The position numbers and the translations under genes are program-made. Shown piece after piece: positions 25,172 to 34,395 of a DNA stretch of 64,000 bases. Below the pieces are notes generated by a model that was not told the DNA's origin, did no database searches, and worked only from the letters and a program-made list of their open reading frames with translations. Source of the stretch: Acidobacteriota bacterium (GTDB lineage Bacteria; Acidobacteriota; Terriglobia; Acidiferrales; UBA7541); NCBI GenBank assembly GCA_013289835.1, contig JABCZG010000004.1, positions 62,001-126,000 on the forward strand, read 5' to 3'. Within the stretch, counting starts at the first letter, position 1. Every line of letters starts with the position of its first letter.

Positions 25172-27528
25172 ACACCAAAATGTCCAAGTCTCCCAGTCGA
25201 ACCGCGCTCCTCCGAATCCTTTACCTCATTACCTTCCTTAACCTCCTTTACCTCCCGTTCGCCGTCGCCGAACACACCCGCCGCTGGCGCCAGTCCACCT
25301 ACGACGATTTTCTGAAAGGCACTGCGCATGGCGTTGCCGTCCGCAGTGACGGCCGCCTCGAGCTCGCGCCAAAATTCACGCTGCTTGCCGACGCCGATGC
25401 CTCCTACCTCTGGTCCGTCCGCCTCGATCCCAAGGGCACGCTCTACGCCGCGGGCGGCTCTCCCGCAAAAGTATTTCGCTTCGACGCCGGCGGCAAACCC
25501 GCCGTCGTTTTCGATTCCACCGATCTCTCCGCGCAAGCCATCGCCTTCGATTCGAAAGGCACCCTCTACGTCGGCACTTCTCCGGACGGCAAGGTCTATC
25601 GCGTCAGCACCTCCGGCGAAAAATCCGTCTTCTTCGATCCCAAAACGAAATACATCTGGGATCTCGCCTTCGCCCCCGACGGCACGCTCTACGTCGCCAC
25701 GGGCGATAGGGGCCAAGTCTTCGCCGTCGCGCCCGACGGCAAGGGCGAAGTCTTCTACGCCAGCGACGAAGCGCACATCCGCGTCCTCGCCTTCGATGCG
25801 AAAGGAAATCTCATCGCCGGCACGGAACCCAGCGGCCGCGTTCTCCGCATTTCCCGCACATCCGGAAAGTCCGCCACAAAAGATTCGAAGAATTCCGCCG
25901 CGTCCGCTACCGAAGGCTTCGTCCTCTACGAAACCTCCAAGCGCGAGGTCACTTCTCTCGCCGTCGCCCCCGACGGCACCATCTACGCCTCCGCCATCGG
26001 CGAGAAGCAACGCACCGGCGCGCAAGCCCCTGGCACGGTTATCACCACACCGCAAGGCACGACCACCATCAACACCAGCGGCCTCATCGCTTCCATCCAA
26101 GGCCAGCAGCAACAGCCCTTCGTCGCATTCCCTCCCCTGCTTTCCAGCAGCATCTATCGCATTAGCTCGGATGGCGCTCCGGAAGAACTCTGGTCTTCGC
26201 GCGAGGACGTTGTCTACGCGCTCGGTCTCGCTTCGGACGGCCGTTTGCTCGCCGGCACCGGCAACAACGGCGCGCTCCTCGCCATTGACGGCCGCGGCAT
26301 CTTCGCGCAACTCGCCAAAGCAGGCTCCGCGCAAATCACCGGAGTCGCGCGCAACGCCGCCGGAAAAATTTTCTTGTGCACCGCCAATCCCGGAAAAGTA
26401 TTTTCGCTAGGTCCGGAATACGAAGCCGAAGGCACCTACGAATCCCGTTCCTTCGACGCCCAGCATTTTTCGCAATGGGGCCGCCTCGAGTGGTGGAGTC
26501 CACCGCCCGCCGCCGCGGCGAAATCTACAGCCGCATCGAGCGAACCTCGCCTGGAATTTTTTGTGCGCGCCGGAAATACGGAAGACCCCGGCCACGAATG
26601 GTCTCGCTGGTTCGGTCCCTACACAAAATCCAGCAGCCCCGTGGAAGCACCCTCTGCGCGTTTCATCCAGTGGAAGGCCGTGATTCACGATGGCCGCCCC
26701 GGCGATGGAATCGACTGGGTCAGCCTGGCCTACCTCCCGCGTAATGTCGCGCCCGTGATTGACGGCATCGCCCTTCAGGATCCCGGCGTGCGCGCGCAGG
26801 GCCAACAGGGCATCCTTGCAAACCAGCCCGCGACGGTAACGCTCAAGATGCCGCCCGCTCCGAACACCTCCGGCGCCATGGGCTTGATCATCACGCAAAG
26901 CGGCAATCCAGCGCATTTTGAACAGCCGCCGCAGGGCACCATTCAAAAAGGCTATCAATCCGTGGTTTGGACCGCGCACGACGACAACGAAGATGAACTG
27001 CATTACACGGTTTATTTTCGCGGCGAAAACGAACGCGAGTGGAAGCTACTGAAAGACAATCTCGATCAAAAATTCTATTCCTGGGACACCACCACGTTCC
27101 CGGACGGCGCCTACTACTTGAAAATCGTCGCCACTGACGCGCCTTCGAATCCTCCCGCCCTCGCCCTAAAAACCGAACGCGAAAGCGAGCGCTTCGAAGT
27201 AGACAACACCCCGCCAGTCATCGAACATCTCGAAGCAGTCACCGCTATGACAAAGGGAGGCAGCCCCGCATTCGTCTCCGTCATCGCCAAATTCACCGCG
27301 CGAGATAGCGGATCGAGCATCGAGCGCGCCCAGTACAGCGTGGACGGCGCCGATTGGATTCTGGTCGCCCCCAAAGGCGGCATCAGCGACGCACCAGAAG
27401 AACAATACGAATTAACGATCAGCGGTCTCGCCGCCGGCGAACACACCATCGCCGTCCGCGCTTACGACCGCTTCGAAAACGTCGGAAGCGCAAAAACCAC
27501 TGTCACGGTTCCAGCGACAAAACCCTAA
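25168..27528 (+). CDS. Secreted beta-propeller protein with C-terminal Ig-like region
   Basis: 786 residues. The start is GTG overlapping the previous TGA by four bases; ATG 25180 is an alternative. Signal peptide about 14-34. Residues about 50-420 contain repeated blades ending in DGTLYVATGD-, KGNLIAGTEP- and DGRLLAGTGN-like turns (NHL/SMP-30 type propeller). The C-terminal third has fibronectin/Ig-like strands (TPPVIEHLEAV, AQYSVDGADWILVAPKGG, GEHTIAVRAYDRFENVGS). Probably a periplasmic or surface partner of the S55 peptidase. Confidence 0.78.
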   Translation: MNTKMSKSPSRTALLRILYLITFLNLLYLPFAVAEHTRRWRQSTYDDFLKGTAHGVAVRSDGRLELAPKFTLLADADASYLWSVRLDPKGTLYAAGGSPAKVFRFDAGGKPAVVFDSTDLSAQAIAFDSKGTLYVGTSPDGKVYRVSTSGEKSVFFDPKTKYIWDLAFAPDGTLYVATGDRGQVFAVAPDGKGEVFYASDEAHIRVLAFDAKGNLIAGTEPSGRVLRISRTSGKSATKDSKNSAASATEGFVLYETSKREVTSLAVAPDGTIYASAIGEKQRTGAQAPGTVITTPQGTTTINTSGLIASIQGQQQQPFVAFPPLLSSSIYRISSDGAPEELWSSREDVVYALGLASDGRLLAGTGNNGALLAIDGRGIFAQLAKAGSAQITGVARNAAGKIFLCTANPGKVFSLGPEYEAEGTYESRSFDAQHFSQWGRLEWWSPPPAAAAKSTAASSEPRLEFFVRAGNTEDPGHEWSRWFGPYTKSSSPVEAPSARFIQWKAVIHDGRPGDGIDWVSLAYLPRNVAPVIDGIALQDPGVRAQGQQGILANQPATVTLKMPPAPNTSGAMGLIITQSGNPAHFEQPPQGTIQKGYQSVVWTAHDDNEDELHYTVYFRGENEREWKLLKDNLDQKFYSWDTTTFPDGAYYLKIVATDAPSNPPALALKTERESERFEVDNTPPVIEHLEAVTAMTKGGSPAFVSVIAKFTARDSGSSIERAQYSVDGADWILVAPKGGISDAPEEQYELTISGLAAGEHTIAVRAYDRFENVGSAKTTVTVPATKP
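25218..25253. repeat. 9-bp minisatellite, four copies, inside a signal-peptide coding region
   Basis: CCTTTACCT, CATTACCTT, CCTTAACCT and CCTTTACCT occur head to tail in the 5' end of the propeller gene and encode the hydrophobic core LYLITFLNLLYL of its signal peptide. The unit is the same as at 19344-19397. Length changes in steps of 9 bp would keep the reading frame. Confidence 0.85.
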
Positions 27529-27560
27529 CTGGTCGAAGTTTTCTTGAATGTAGATTTCTT

Positions 27561-27606
27561 ACTGACAACGGAAGACTGACAACGGAAGACTGACAACCGA
27601 AAACTG
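27561..27606. repeat. 14-bp tandem repeat, three copies plus four bases
   Basis: ACTGACAACGGAAG occurs twice exactly, then ACTGACAACCGAAA, then ACTG. It fills most of the short gap between the convergent propeller and PilZ genes. No hairpin with a T-run is seen, so it is not a classical terminator. Confidence 0.85.
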
Positions 27607-27610
27607 TTTC

Positions 27611-27958
27611 TCAGTTCGCCCACTTCTCCTGCGGCGGAACCGCCTGAAACTTCTCAATCTCCGCCCCAAACCCAATCCGCCCGTCCCCATACGGTTCGTT
27701 GCGCACATGGACGACCCGCGCCGTGCAGCGCGTCTCTTGCGGCTCGCTCCCGGTCACTTCCGCAGGCATGTGCAGGGTAGCTTCAATCGGCATTCCGACC
27801 TGTAGCGGAGCCGAGGACGCGAAATAAAACCCGCCTCTTGAGACGTTTAGCGCCTCCGTGAAGTGCACCGTCTTATCCGCCGCCAGCCCCAGCGCCCGGA
27901 ACCGCAGCGGGGTGCGAAGAGGAAAACGGGTCAATTGGCGGCGCTCTGAGGCTTTCAT
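27611..27958 (-). CDS. PilZ-domain protein
   Basis: 115 residues, a single PilZ domain. The c-di-GMP binding motifs are present: RRQLTRFPLRTPLRF (RxxxR) and NVSRGGFYF (D/NxSxxG). ATG 27958 is used, with AGGGA upstream. Predicted cytoplasmic c-di-GMP effector with no attached output domain. Confidence 0.86.
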   Translation of the reverse strand: MKASERRQLTRFPLRTPLRFRALGLAADKTVHFTEALNVSRGGFYFASSAPLQVGMPIEATLHMPAEVTGSEPQETRCTARVVHVRNEPYGDGRIGFGAEIEKFQAVPPQEKWAN

Positions 27959-28223
27959 TTTTGGCTTCCCTGATGCGAGAGAAAGCCTTGCGGGGACTCT
28001 CACAACCCGGTAGGAAGTGCTTCCAGCGTAACAGAGCAGCCACCGGGGTCAAGTACCAAACCCCTGCTAGCCAAGGAATACCAGTACCCCTCTTCGACCA
28101 TCGCTTGCGCTGCCATCCCACGCCAGCTCGGGCCTCAGAATGCCATAATGCCTCTTTCATACGCCTCTAAGGTGCGCTAAACAAGAGCCTGTCGCGGAGG
28201 CCAACTGCCGTGAAGACAATCTT

Positions 28224-29240
28224 ATGAGCACTGCACCTCAAGTGGAGAGCACGACGTACCAGCCGCCGAGCTGGGAAGACATTCTCGCCGCCCACGCCCG
28301 GATTGCGCCGAGGATTCACCGCACGCCGGTTCTGACTTCCCGCTCGCTCGACGCCATCGCCGGAGCGCGTCTCTTTTTCAAGTGCGACAATTTGCAAAAA
28401 ACCGGCTCGTTCAAGATTCGCGGCGCCTCCAACGCCATCCTTTCCCTGAGCGAAGCGGAAGCTGCCCGCGGAATTGTAACCCAGTCCAGCGGAAACCACG
28501 GCGCAGCGGTGGCCTGCGCGGCCGCATGGCGCGGCGTTCCCGCGTGGATCGTCATGCCAAAGAATTCGTCCGCCGTAAAAATCAAAGCCATCGAAGCGTA
28601 CGGCGGAAAAATTGTTTTCTGCGAGCCGAAAGTTTCCTCGCGCCAGGAAGTCTGCGATCGCGTCCAAGCAGAAACCGGCGCGCACCTCGTCCATCCCTAT
28701 AACGATGACCGCATCATCGCCGGACAGGCCACCGCGGCGAAAGAGTTGCTCGAAGACATTGGCGATCTGGACGCTGTATTTGCGCCCGTCAGCGGCGGTG
28801 GCCTTTTGAGCGGAACGTGCCTGGGAGCCAAGGGCCTTCGCCCCGGCGTGCGCATCTTCGGCTGCGAGCCGGAACGCGCCGATGATGCCTACCGTTCGCT
28901 CACCACCGGGACGCTGCAATCGCTCGAATCGAGCGACACCATCGCCGACGGTTTGCGCGCCTCACTCGCCCCGCGCACCTTCGCCATCCTGCGCCGCCAC
29001 GTCGACCGCGTATTGCTCGTCAGCGAAGAAGAAATCATTTCCACCGCCCGCCTGGTCTGGGAGCGCATGAAAATCATCATCGAGCCCTCTAGCGCCGTAG
29101 CCATCGCCCCGCTCCTCAAGCCCGGCGTGGTAGCCTCCTTAAACTTGCCGCCGCGCGCCGATGGCAGCGCCCCAAAACTGGGCATCATCTTCTCCGGCGG
29201 CAACGTGGACTTGTCGACCTTGCCCTGGCAGGCGGCATGA
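28224..29240 (+). CDS. PLP-dependent threonine/serine dehydratase family enzyme
   Basis: 338 residues, fold type II PLP enzyme. The Schiff-base lysine lies in NLQKTGSFKIRGASNA; SSGNHGAAVA and the phosphate loop SGGGLLSG are intact. It lacks the ACT-like regulatory domain of biosynthetic IlvA, so it is closer to catabolic threonine ammonia-lyase or serine racemase. The substrate cannot be separated by sequence alone. Confidence 0.9.
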   Translation: MSTAPQVESTTYQPPSWEDILAAHARIAPRIHRTPVLTSRSLDAIAGARLFFKCDNLQKTGSFKIRGASNAILSLSEAEAARGIVTQSSGNHGAAVACAAAWRGVPAWIVMPKNSSAVKIKAIEAYGGKIVFCEPKVSSRQEVCDRVQAETGAHLVHPYNDDRIIAGQATAAKELLEDIGDLDAVFAPVSGGGLLSGTCLGAKGLRPGVRIFGCEPERADDAYRSLTTGTLQSLESSDTIADGLRASLAPRTFAILRRHVDRVLLVSEEEIISTARLVWERMKIIIEPSSAVAIAPLLKPGVVASLNLPPRADGSAPKLGIIFSGGNVDLSTLPWQAA

Positions 29241-29244
29241 CCTA

Positions 29245-29280
29245 AGCAGGTGAGCCGGCCTAGGCCGTCCTCGCCCTGCT
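29245..29280 (+). terminator. Hairpin after the dehydratase gene
   Basis: AGCAGG and CCTGCT pair across an inner perfect stem CGGCC-TA-GGCCG, four bases after the dehydratase stop. There is no T-run, so it may be a Rho-dependent or structural element rather than an intrinsic terminator. Confidence 0.4.
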
Positions 29281-29322
29281 AAAGCATCGCACTCCAGATA
29301 TAGTTGGGAGCAGAAACCCTTG

Positions 29323-29730
29323 GTGATTCAAGCATATATTCGCGTTCTCAGTGATGAAGCTACGATTCATGCGATTCATAAAGAGACAAACATTCGATCC
29401 GCAAGCGTCAATCGACTTAAGGCTCGAAGGGGCAAGCTCGGCGAAGATTTTTGGTGGAACTGGGGAACACCGTATACAACCATCGATACCGACAATCCCG
29501 ATGATGGAATAAAAGCGATGTTGTACGCGCATAAGCCGATCTTCCCCATCATTAGGAAGTACGTGGGATCAAACACTGATGCCTACCTGGAAATCGTCGT
29601 TCGGTATGCCCAAGGCGATGATCCTCTAGGCTTGTGTCTATCGGCTGAGACAATTCTCTTGGTCAGTGAGCTGGGCGGCGCGGTGGACATTGATGCTGTG
29701 CTACTCGTCGAAGAATCTCAAAGCAATTAA
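29323..29730 (+). CDS. DUF4279-like small protein
   Basis: 135 residues. The pattern of an N-terminal AYIRVLSDEATIHAIHKET strand-helix, a central DFWWNWGTP and a C-terminal LCLSAETILLVSELGGAVDIDAVLL resembles DUF4279 proteins, some of which occur near toxin/immunity loci. GTG 29323 is used, with TTG 29320 the alternative; GGGAG is upstream. It is less GC-rich than its neighbours, suggesting acquisition. No cognate toxin is visible nearby. Confidence 0.6.
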   Translation: MIQAYIRVLSDEATIHAIHKETNIRSASVNRLKARRGKLGEDFWWNWGTPYTTIDTDNPDDGIKAMLYAHKPIFPIIRKYVGSNTDAYLEIVVRYAQGDDPLGLCLSAETILLVSELGGAVDIDAVLLVEESQSN

Positions 29731-29844
29731 TCGGCTGTGCCCTATGTCTGTACCGTCCTGGGTTTTGTGGTCGCGGACTCTGGCTCTTTTCGATCTCAAT
29801 CTTCTGGCTCGATTCGATTTGCGCAAGATTTAGAAACCGGGAAT

Positions 29845-31053
29845 TCAGTTTCCGAGCAATTTTGCCGCAAGTTTTGAATTGTAAAAAGAGTCCAGCGCGT
29901 CGTAGAGCTCTTTCGCTTTCGCCGGATCCGTTTCCTTCTGGGTCATGGCAGTCAAGATCGGTTCCAGGAATCGGCCATACTTTGCCAGCGTGGCGCCGTC
30001 CTTTGTGAACAATGCCTGCTGCACTGCTTTTTCCGTTGCGGGCGTAATGAGTTCGAGGCGCCCAAGAAAGGCGCGCGTGGTTTGCGCCGGAGCTGGATTG
30101 ATCGAAAGCGGCAGAATCCCGTCCACGAACGAGCTGGGCACGATGTACAAGAGCCGGCTGCCTTCGTCGAACCAGGAATCCTTCCATGTCTCGACCATGG
30201 CGTGCGCCTCATCCTGGTAGAGGCCCTGCGCGACGAGCATTCCCTCCAGGTCCCGGTACAAATCGTTGATGTTGGCGGTGAGCTCCGGCGCATCGAGCCG
30301 GGCTTCGTCCTGCATTCCTTCGCCCACGCGATAGCCCACGTTTTCACCGCGCCGCTCGAACACCAGGAAATGCGGAACGGTCTCCCCGCTGCGATTTCCA
30401 AGGAGCACCTGCCCGTTTGCCGCTAGCGTCGCCGAAATGGGCACGCGAAAAGTAGAAACGCCGCGATAGAAGAGAAACTTCTCGTGTTGTTCACCAGCCT
30501 TCGTCTTCACTCTCAGTGGCGTGGAAGATGTAGCCCGCGCGGCATAGTAGTGATTACCAGAATTGTCCTGCGGAAGCTCCGTTCGTGAGTTTGGAGCCAG
30601 CGTCACGGAGTCCCAGGAGATGGTGCCATCGGAGCTCGGTTGATCGAGCGTCCTATCAAAAACATTCGCCGTGGGCTCGACGCGGCTGGCCCGCGGATAC
30701 CATTCCGTGATCAACCCTTTCGAAAACGCGACCTTCACCGAAACGGTTTCTTCGCGTGAATCATAAAAATAAAGTACCGGCGTCTCCATCCGGACCGTCC
30801 CGCGCAAACCGCGTTTAAACGCCGCGTTGCGAAAGTGCTCCACAAAGTTGGGCAGGTCCGTCGAGCCCGTCAGCGGCAACCACTCGACGGCCTCGCCATC
30901 CCCGCCAGCGATCGACGTGAACGTGCCCCACTCATGCACCGTGAGTCCAGCGTACGTCGGCCGCGCGACCGTGCCGCCAGACAGAAAGGTAGCCAAAGTC
31001 AGCGAACAAATCAGCAAACCGAAAGCCAGCAATCGTGATGGTTTTGGCGGCAT
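29845..31053 (-). CDS. Secreted conserved hypothetical protein (HEWGTFTS family)
   Basis: 402 residues. Signal peptide about 7-30. Near the mature N terminus is GLTVHEWGTFTSIAGGDGEAVEW, a motif I associate with uncharacterised secreted proteins of Acidobacteria and Planctomycetes. Later blocks: RMETPVLYFYDSREETVSVKV, ITEWYPRA, HFLVFERRG and MVETWKDSWFDEGSRLLYIVP. No catalytic motif is recognised. ATG 31053 is chosen for its GAGGG site six bases upstream. Confidence 0.65.
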   Translation of the reverse strand: MPPKPSRLLAFGLLICSLTLATFLSGGTVARPTYAGLTVHEWGTFTSIAGGDGEAVEWLPLTGSTDLPNFVEHFRNAAFKRGLRGTVRMETPVLYFYDSREETVSVKVAFSKGLITEWYPRASRVEPTANVFDRTLDQPSSDGTISWDSVTLAPNSRTELPQDNSGNHYYAARATSSTPLRVKTKAGEQHEKFLFYRGVSTFRVPISATLAANGQVLLGNRSGETVPHFLVFERRGENVGYRVGEGMQDEARLDAPELTANINDLYRDLEGMLVAQGLYQDEAHAMVETWKDSWFDEGSRLLYIVPSSFVDGILPLSINPAPAQTTRAFLGRLELITPATEKAVQQALFTKDGATLAKYGRFLEPILTAMTQKETDPAKAKELYDALDSFYNSKLAAKLLGN

Positions 31054-31222
31054 GAATAACCCTCCCGGCAGAGCCAGCATTGGTCTTGTTCCAACTGTCT
31101 ACCAAGACGCACTCTGAGGGGAGAGTGTTAACAACACCTAGCGCAGAAGTTTAATCGCTGAGAGGTTTGAAACCTGCGTGGCGGCGCGCTTCAGCGCGGC
31201 CCGCACCAAATGCTCGTCCTAC

Positions 31223-31474
31223 TTACTTGTCCTTGAGCTTGAGTTTCCCGCTAGCCTTATTCGATTCCAGAAACTCGCGAAGCTGCGGAGCGGTCTCCAG
31301 CAACCGCACCCATTGCTCGTAATACAGCGTCACCGGAAAACGTCCCAGACCATACACGCTGACGCCGCCCTTTTCCCCCACGCGAAATTCCAGCGACCCC
31401 GTGCGTCGGCCGGCTCCCTGTTTCTCTAGTTCCGCGAGCTTCGCTTTCAGTTCCTCATACGATGGTTCGGCCAT
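31223..31474 (-). CDS. Small hypothetical protein
   Basis: 83 residues. A short N-terminal coiled coil (YEELKAKLAELEKQ) is followed by a compact beta-rich part, GSLEFRVGEKGGVSVYGLGRFPVTLYYEQWVRLLE, and a Lys-rich tail. GGAGAGG precedes the ATG. Strong ribosome site and typical codon use support a real gene; function unknown. Confidence 0.65.
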   Translation of the reverse strand: MAEPSYEELKAKLAELEKQGAGRRTGSLEFRVGEKGGVSVYGLGRFPVTLYYEQWVRLLETAPQLREFLESNKASGKLKLKDK

Positions 31475-31631
31475 GGCCTCTCCTTCTATCCTTCGAACTG
31501 TGCTTCAAGTTAGGCAGGGATTATACAGTGTCTCCGCACCGTAATTCTCTCCCTACCAACGCCTTTGCGAACCGTCTTGGGGCATCCTCTTCGTGGTAGA
31601 CTGCGGCCACGAAATCACTGCTGGAATCTTT

Positions 31632-34280
31632 ATGAAGACTTGCAAGACGTGCCAGCGGACCTATTCCACGCACTTCGCGAACTGTCCTCAGGACGGCACG
31701 CCCCTCTTGCTATCCGACGATTGGGCGGACGGCACGCTGATCCGCGGAAAATATAAAATCATCCAAAAAGTCGGCCAAGGCGCCATGGGCGCGGTGTACA
31801 AAGCGCTGCACATGCACTTCGACGAAATCCGCGCGCTGAAAGTCATCGCCACGCAGCTCTCCACGGACAAAACTTTCGTCAAGCGTTTCGAACAGGAAGC
31901 CATCCTGGCGCGCAGGCTGCAGCATCCCAGCGCCGTCCGCGTCGACGACATTGACGAAACCGAAGACGGCCAGCCCTTCATCGTCATGGAATTCATCGAA
32001 GGCAAAAGCCTCCGCAGCGTCATGAACACGGAAGGCCCGATGAATCCGCAGCGCGTTTGCGCGATTGTCAAGCAAGTAGCCTCTGCCCTCGACGCCGCAA
32101 ACAAGCTGGGCATCGTCCACCGCGACATCAAGCCCGAAAACATCATTCTTCTTCAAACGACTGAAGGCGAGCTCGCCAAGGTCCTCGATTTTGGCGTCGC
32201 CAAACTAAACAACGGCTTGCAGGGAAACAAAGGCGCTTCGCTCACGGAAACGGGAATGGTCGTGGGCACACCGGCATACATGTCCCCCGAGCAAGCGACG
32301 GCTGCTCCCGGCGAAAACCTGGACGGCCGGTCAGACATTTATTCGCTCGGCGTGGTTATGTACCAGATGCTGACCGACGAGCTCCCCTTCCGCGGCGACA
32401 CCTCGCTCCAGATCGTGATGGCGCACATTCAAATTCCTCCGATCCCGATTCAAGAGGCGCGCCCGCGTTTGCAAATTCCCGATCCCATCGCCGCGCTGGT
32501 GATGAAGTGCCTGGAGAAAAAGCGCCAGCTTCGTCCCCCGAACGGTCAAGCGCTCATTGACGCGCTGGCAACATGGGAATTGGAGCGCCACGAAAAAGAA
32601 GACGGCCCGACGGTCATGACCACGCACCGTCAAGCGCCCCAGCGCACCGCGTCCACGCCGCGCTCCACCGTCCAGATTCCCGCGCCGGTGCCCTCCGCCA
32701 GAAGCACGCAAGCAATGCCGGCGCCAACTATGGCGCAACACGTCGCCACTCCTCCGCGCAGTCGCGGCCTGTTGTGGGCGCTGCTCGCCGTGGCGTTGGT
32801 GGCTTCGGCGGCAGGGGCGTGGTATCTGCGTCGTACCAATTATTTTGCGAGTAAGCAAATCGCTTCGAACGCGCAACCCGCCGATCAACAGCCTTCCGCT
32901 GCTGCGACCGACCCGCAGCCGAGTCCGGACATCCCCGATTCGAAAGCGGAATCCCCCTCCGCGCAAGAGGCCCTGGCGTCGAAGGTCGCTCCATCCTTGC
33001 CTCCGGCGCCCGCGGGAAATGGCGGAGACATTTCTTCCGTCGCGACACCTGCCAAATCTTCCAGCAATTCGGGAAGCTCAAAAGGCGGAATGCGCGCGAG
33101 TGCAGTTGGCAGCTCATCTCCCTACTCTCCCGCCGAGTACAACGCCTACAAGTCGGCGCAATCCGAGAAAGATGAGACCCACCAGATTCAGCGTCTCGAC
33201 GAATTTCTTTCCCGATTCCCCGATTCCGCGCTACTCCCCGATGTGTATGCGCTCTACTACCGCGATTACCGCGAATTGAAGAATTTCCCGAAGGTGATCG
33301 AGTACTCCGACAGACTCGTCGCGCTCGGCGACAAAGCCGATGCCCACGCGCGTTTCCAGGCGCTCTATGAACGCGCCATCGCCTATCACGCTATGCAATC
33401 GAACGATCCCGCGCAAGCAATGCAGGCGCGGGACGCCGCCGCGGCCGGGCTGAGCCTGCTGAACGAACTGAAAAAGCCCGCCAACGTGTCCGAAGAAGCC
33501 TTCGAAGCGCAGAAAAAACCGATCATCGCCTATCTGAACGTGACCGCGGGAACCGCGTCCATTCGAATCAAAGATTACGCTGGCGCCGTCGAATCCTACA
33601 AAGCGGCCCTCGCGCTCGATCCCAACGATGGCAACACCACCTACCGCCTTGGACTTGCCTACTTCACTTTAAATCCGCCGCAACACTTGGACGGATTCTG
33701 GACGCTCGCGCATTTCATAGCCACGAAAAGCAAGGAGGATCCGCGCACCCAGGACGCCAGAGCGTATCTGCGAAAAACCATCGCGAATTATCAGCAAACG
33801 GGTTGCGACACGCTGGTGGACTCGGAAGTAAACGATTTGTTGCAAGCTGCGGCAAGCTCGTGGGAGCGCCCCGCAACCTTCAAATTGCCGGGCAAAGCCG
33901 ACATGGCTGCCGCGCGCAACGCCATGACCATTGCCACCGTCATGTCGGATTTGGGCACTGGTGGAGACAAGGCCAAAGTCACCTGGCTGGCCGCCTGCGG
34001 CATGCAATTTACAAACGTTCCCAGCAAAGTAATCAGCATTACGCCAGGCGATCCGTTGATCTTGAAACTGGCCTTCGTCACCAACGAGCTGGAATTCAGC
34101 ACGAAAAAACTGGCGAACATGGAAGTCACCATCGCCGACCAGCCTGAAGCCAGCGGCCTCGCTGACGGCAGCCTGGTGCGTTTCAATGGAACGCTCGCGA
34201 GTTACGACCCAAAACCATTGCTATTGCATTGGCAGGACGCGAAAATTCACCCGCAAGACGTTCGTCCAACCAGCAAATAA
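31632..34280 (+). CDS. Membrane Ser/Thr protein kinase with N-terminal zinc ribbon and C-terminal TPR-like region
   Basis: 882 residues. Residues 1-22 form a Cys pattern (CKTCQ ... NCPQDG). The Hanks-type kinase domain (about 40-330) has GQGAMGAVYKA, Lys70 in RALKVIA, HRDIKPENI (Asp165), DFGVAKL and GTPAYMSPEQA, all intact. After a Pro/Ala/Ser linker there is one transmembrane helix (LLWALLAVALVASAAGAWYL, near 380-400). The extracytoplasmic part has helical TPR-like repeats (SYKAALALDPNDGNTTYRLGLAYF). Likely an envelope sensor kinase. ATG 31632 is used so that the zinc ribbon is N-terminal. Confidence 0.9.
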   Translation: MKTCKTCQRTYSTHFANCPQDGTPLLLSDDWADGTLIRGKYKIIQKVGQGAMGAVYKALHMHFDEIRALKVIATQLSTDKTFVKRFEQEAILARRLQHPSAVRVDDIDETEDGQPFIVMEFIEGKSLRSVMNTEGPMNPQRVCAIVKQVASALDAANKLGIVHRDIKPENIILLQTTEGELAKVLDFGVAKLNNGLQGNKGASLTETGMVVGTPAYMSPEQATAAPGENLDGRSDIYSLGVVMYQMLTDELPFRGDTSLQIVMAHIQIPPIPIQEARPRLQIPDPIAALVMKCLEKKRQLRPPNGQALIDALATWELERHEKEDGPTVMTTHRQAPQRTASTPRSTVQIPAPVPSARSTQAMPAPTMAQHVATPPRSRGLLWALLAVALVASAAGAWYLRRTNYFASKQIASNAQPADQQPSAAATDPQPSPDIPDSKAESPSAQEALASKVAPSLPPAPAGNGGDISSVATPAKSSSNSGSSKGGMRASAVGSSSPYSPAEYNAYKSAQSEKDETHQIQRLDEFLSRFPDSALLPDVYALYYRDYRELKNFPKVIEYSDRLVALGDKADAHARFQALYERAIAYHAMQSNDPAQAMQARDAAAAGLSLLNELKKPANVSEEAFEAQKKPIIAYLNVTAGTASIRIKDYAGAVESYKAALALDPNDGNTTYRLGLAYFTLNPPQHLDGFWTLAHFIATKSKEDPRTQDARAYLRKTIANYQQTGCDTLVDSEVNDLLQAAASSWERPATFKLPGKADMAAARNAMTIATVMSDLGTGGDKAKVTWLAACGMQFTNVPSKVISITPGDPLILKLAFVTNELEFSTKKLANMEVTIADQPEASGLADGSLVRFNGTLASYDPKPLLLHWQDAKIHPQDVRPTSK

Positions 34281-34395
34281 ATCGCGCCAGTTGTGAGGGA
34301 CGAAAAAACGAGAGTGCGACGGATTTTCGAACACGTCCAAGAATTTTGTTTCGAATGCATGGTCTGTGCAAGAACTCCGCGTAAGGGGATGAACT

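Noticed and set aside
24964-26334. Open frame of about 456 codons on the minus strand
   Set aside because: Antisense to the peptidase and propeller genes; Gly/Glu/Arg-rich with no domain.
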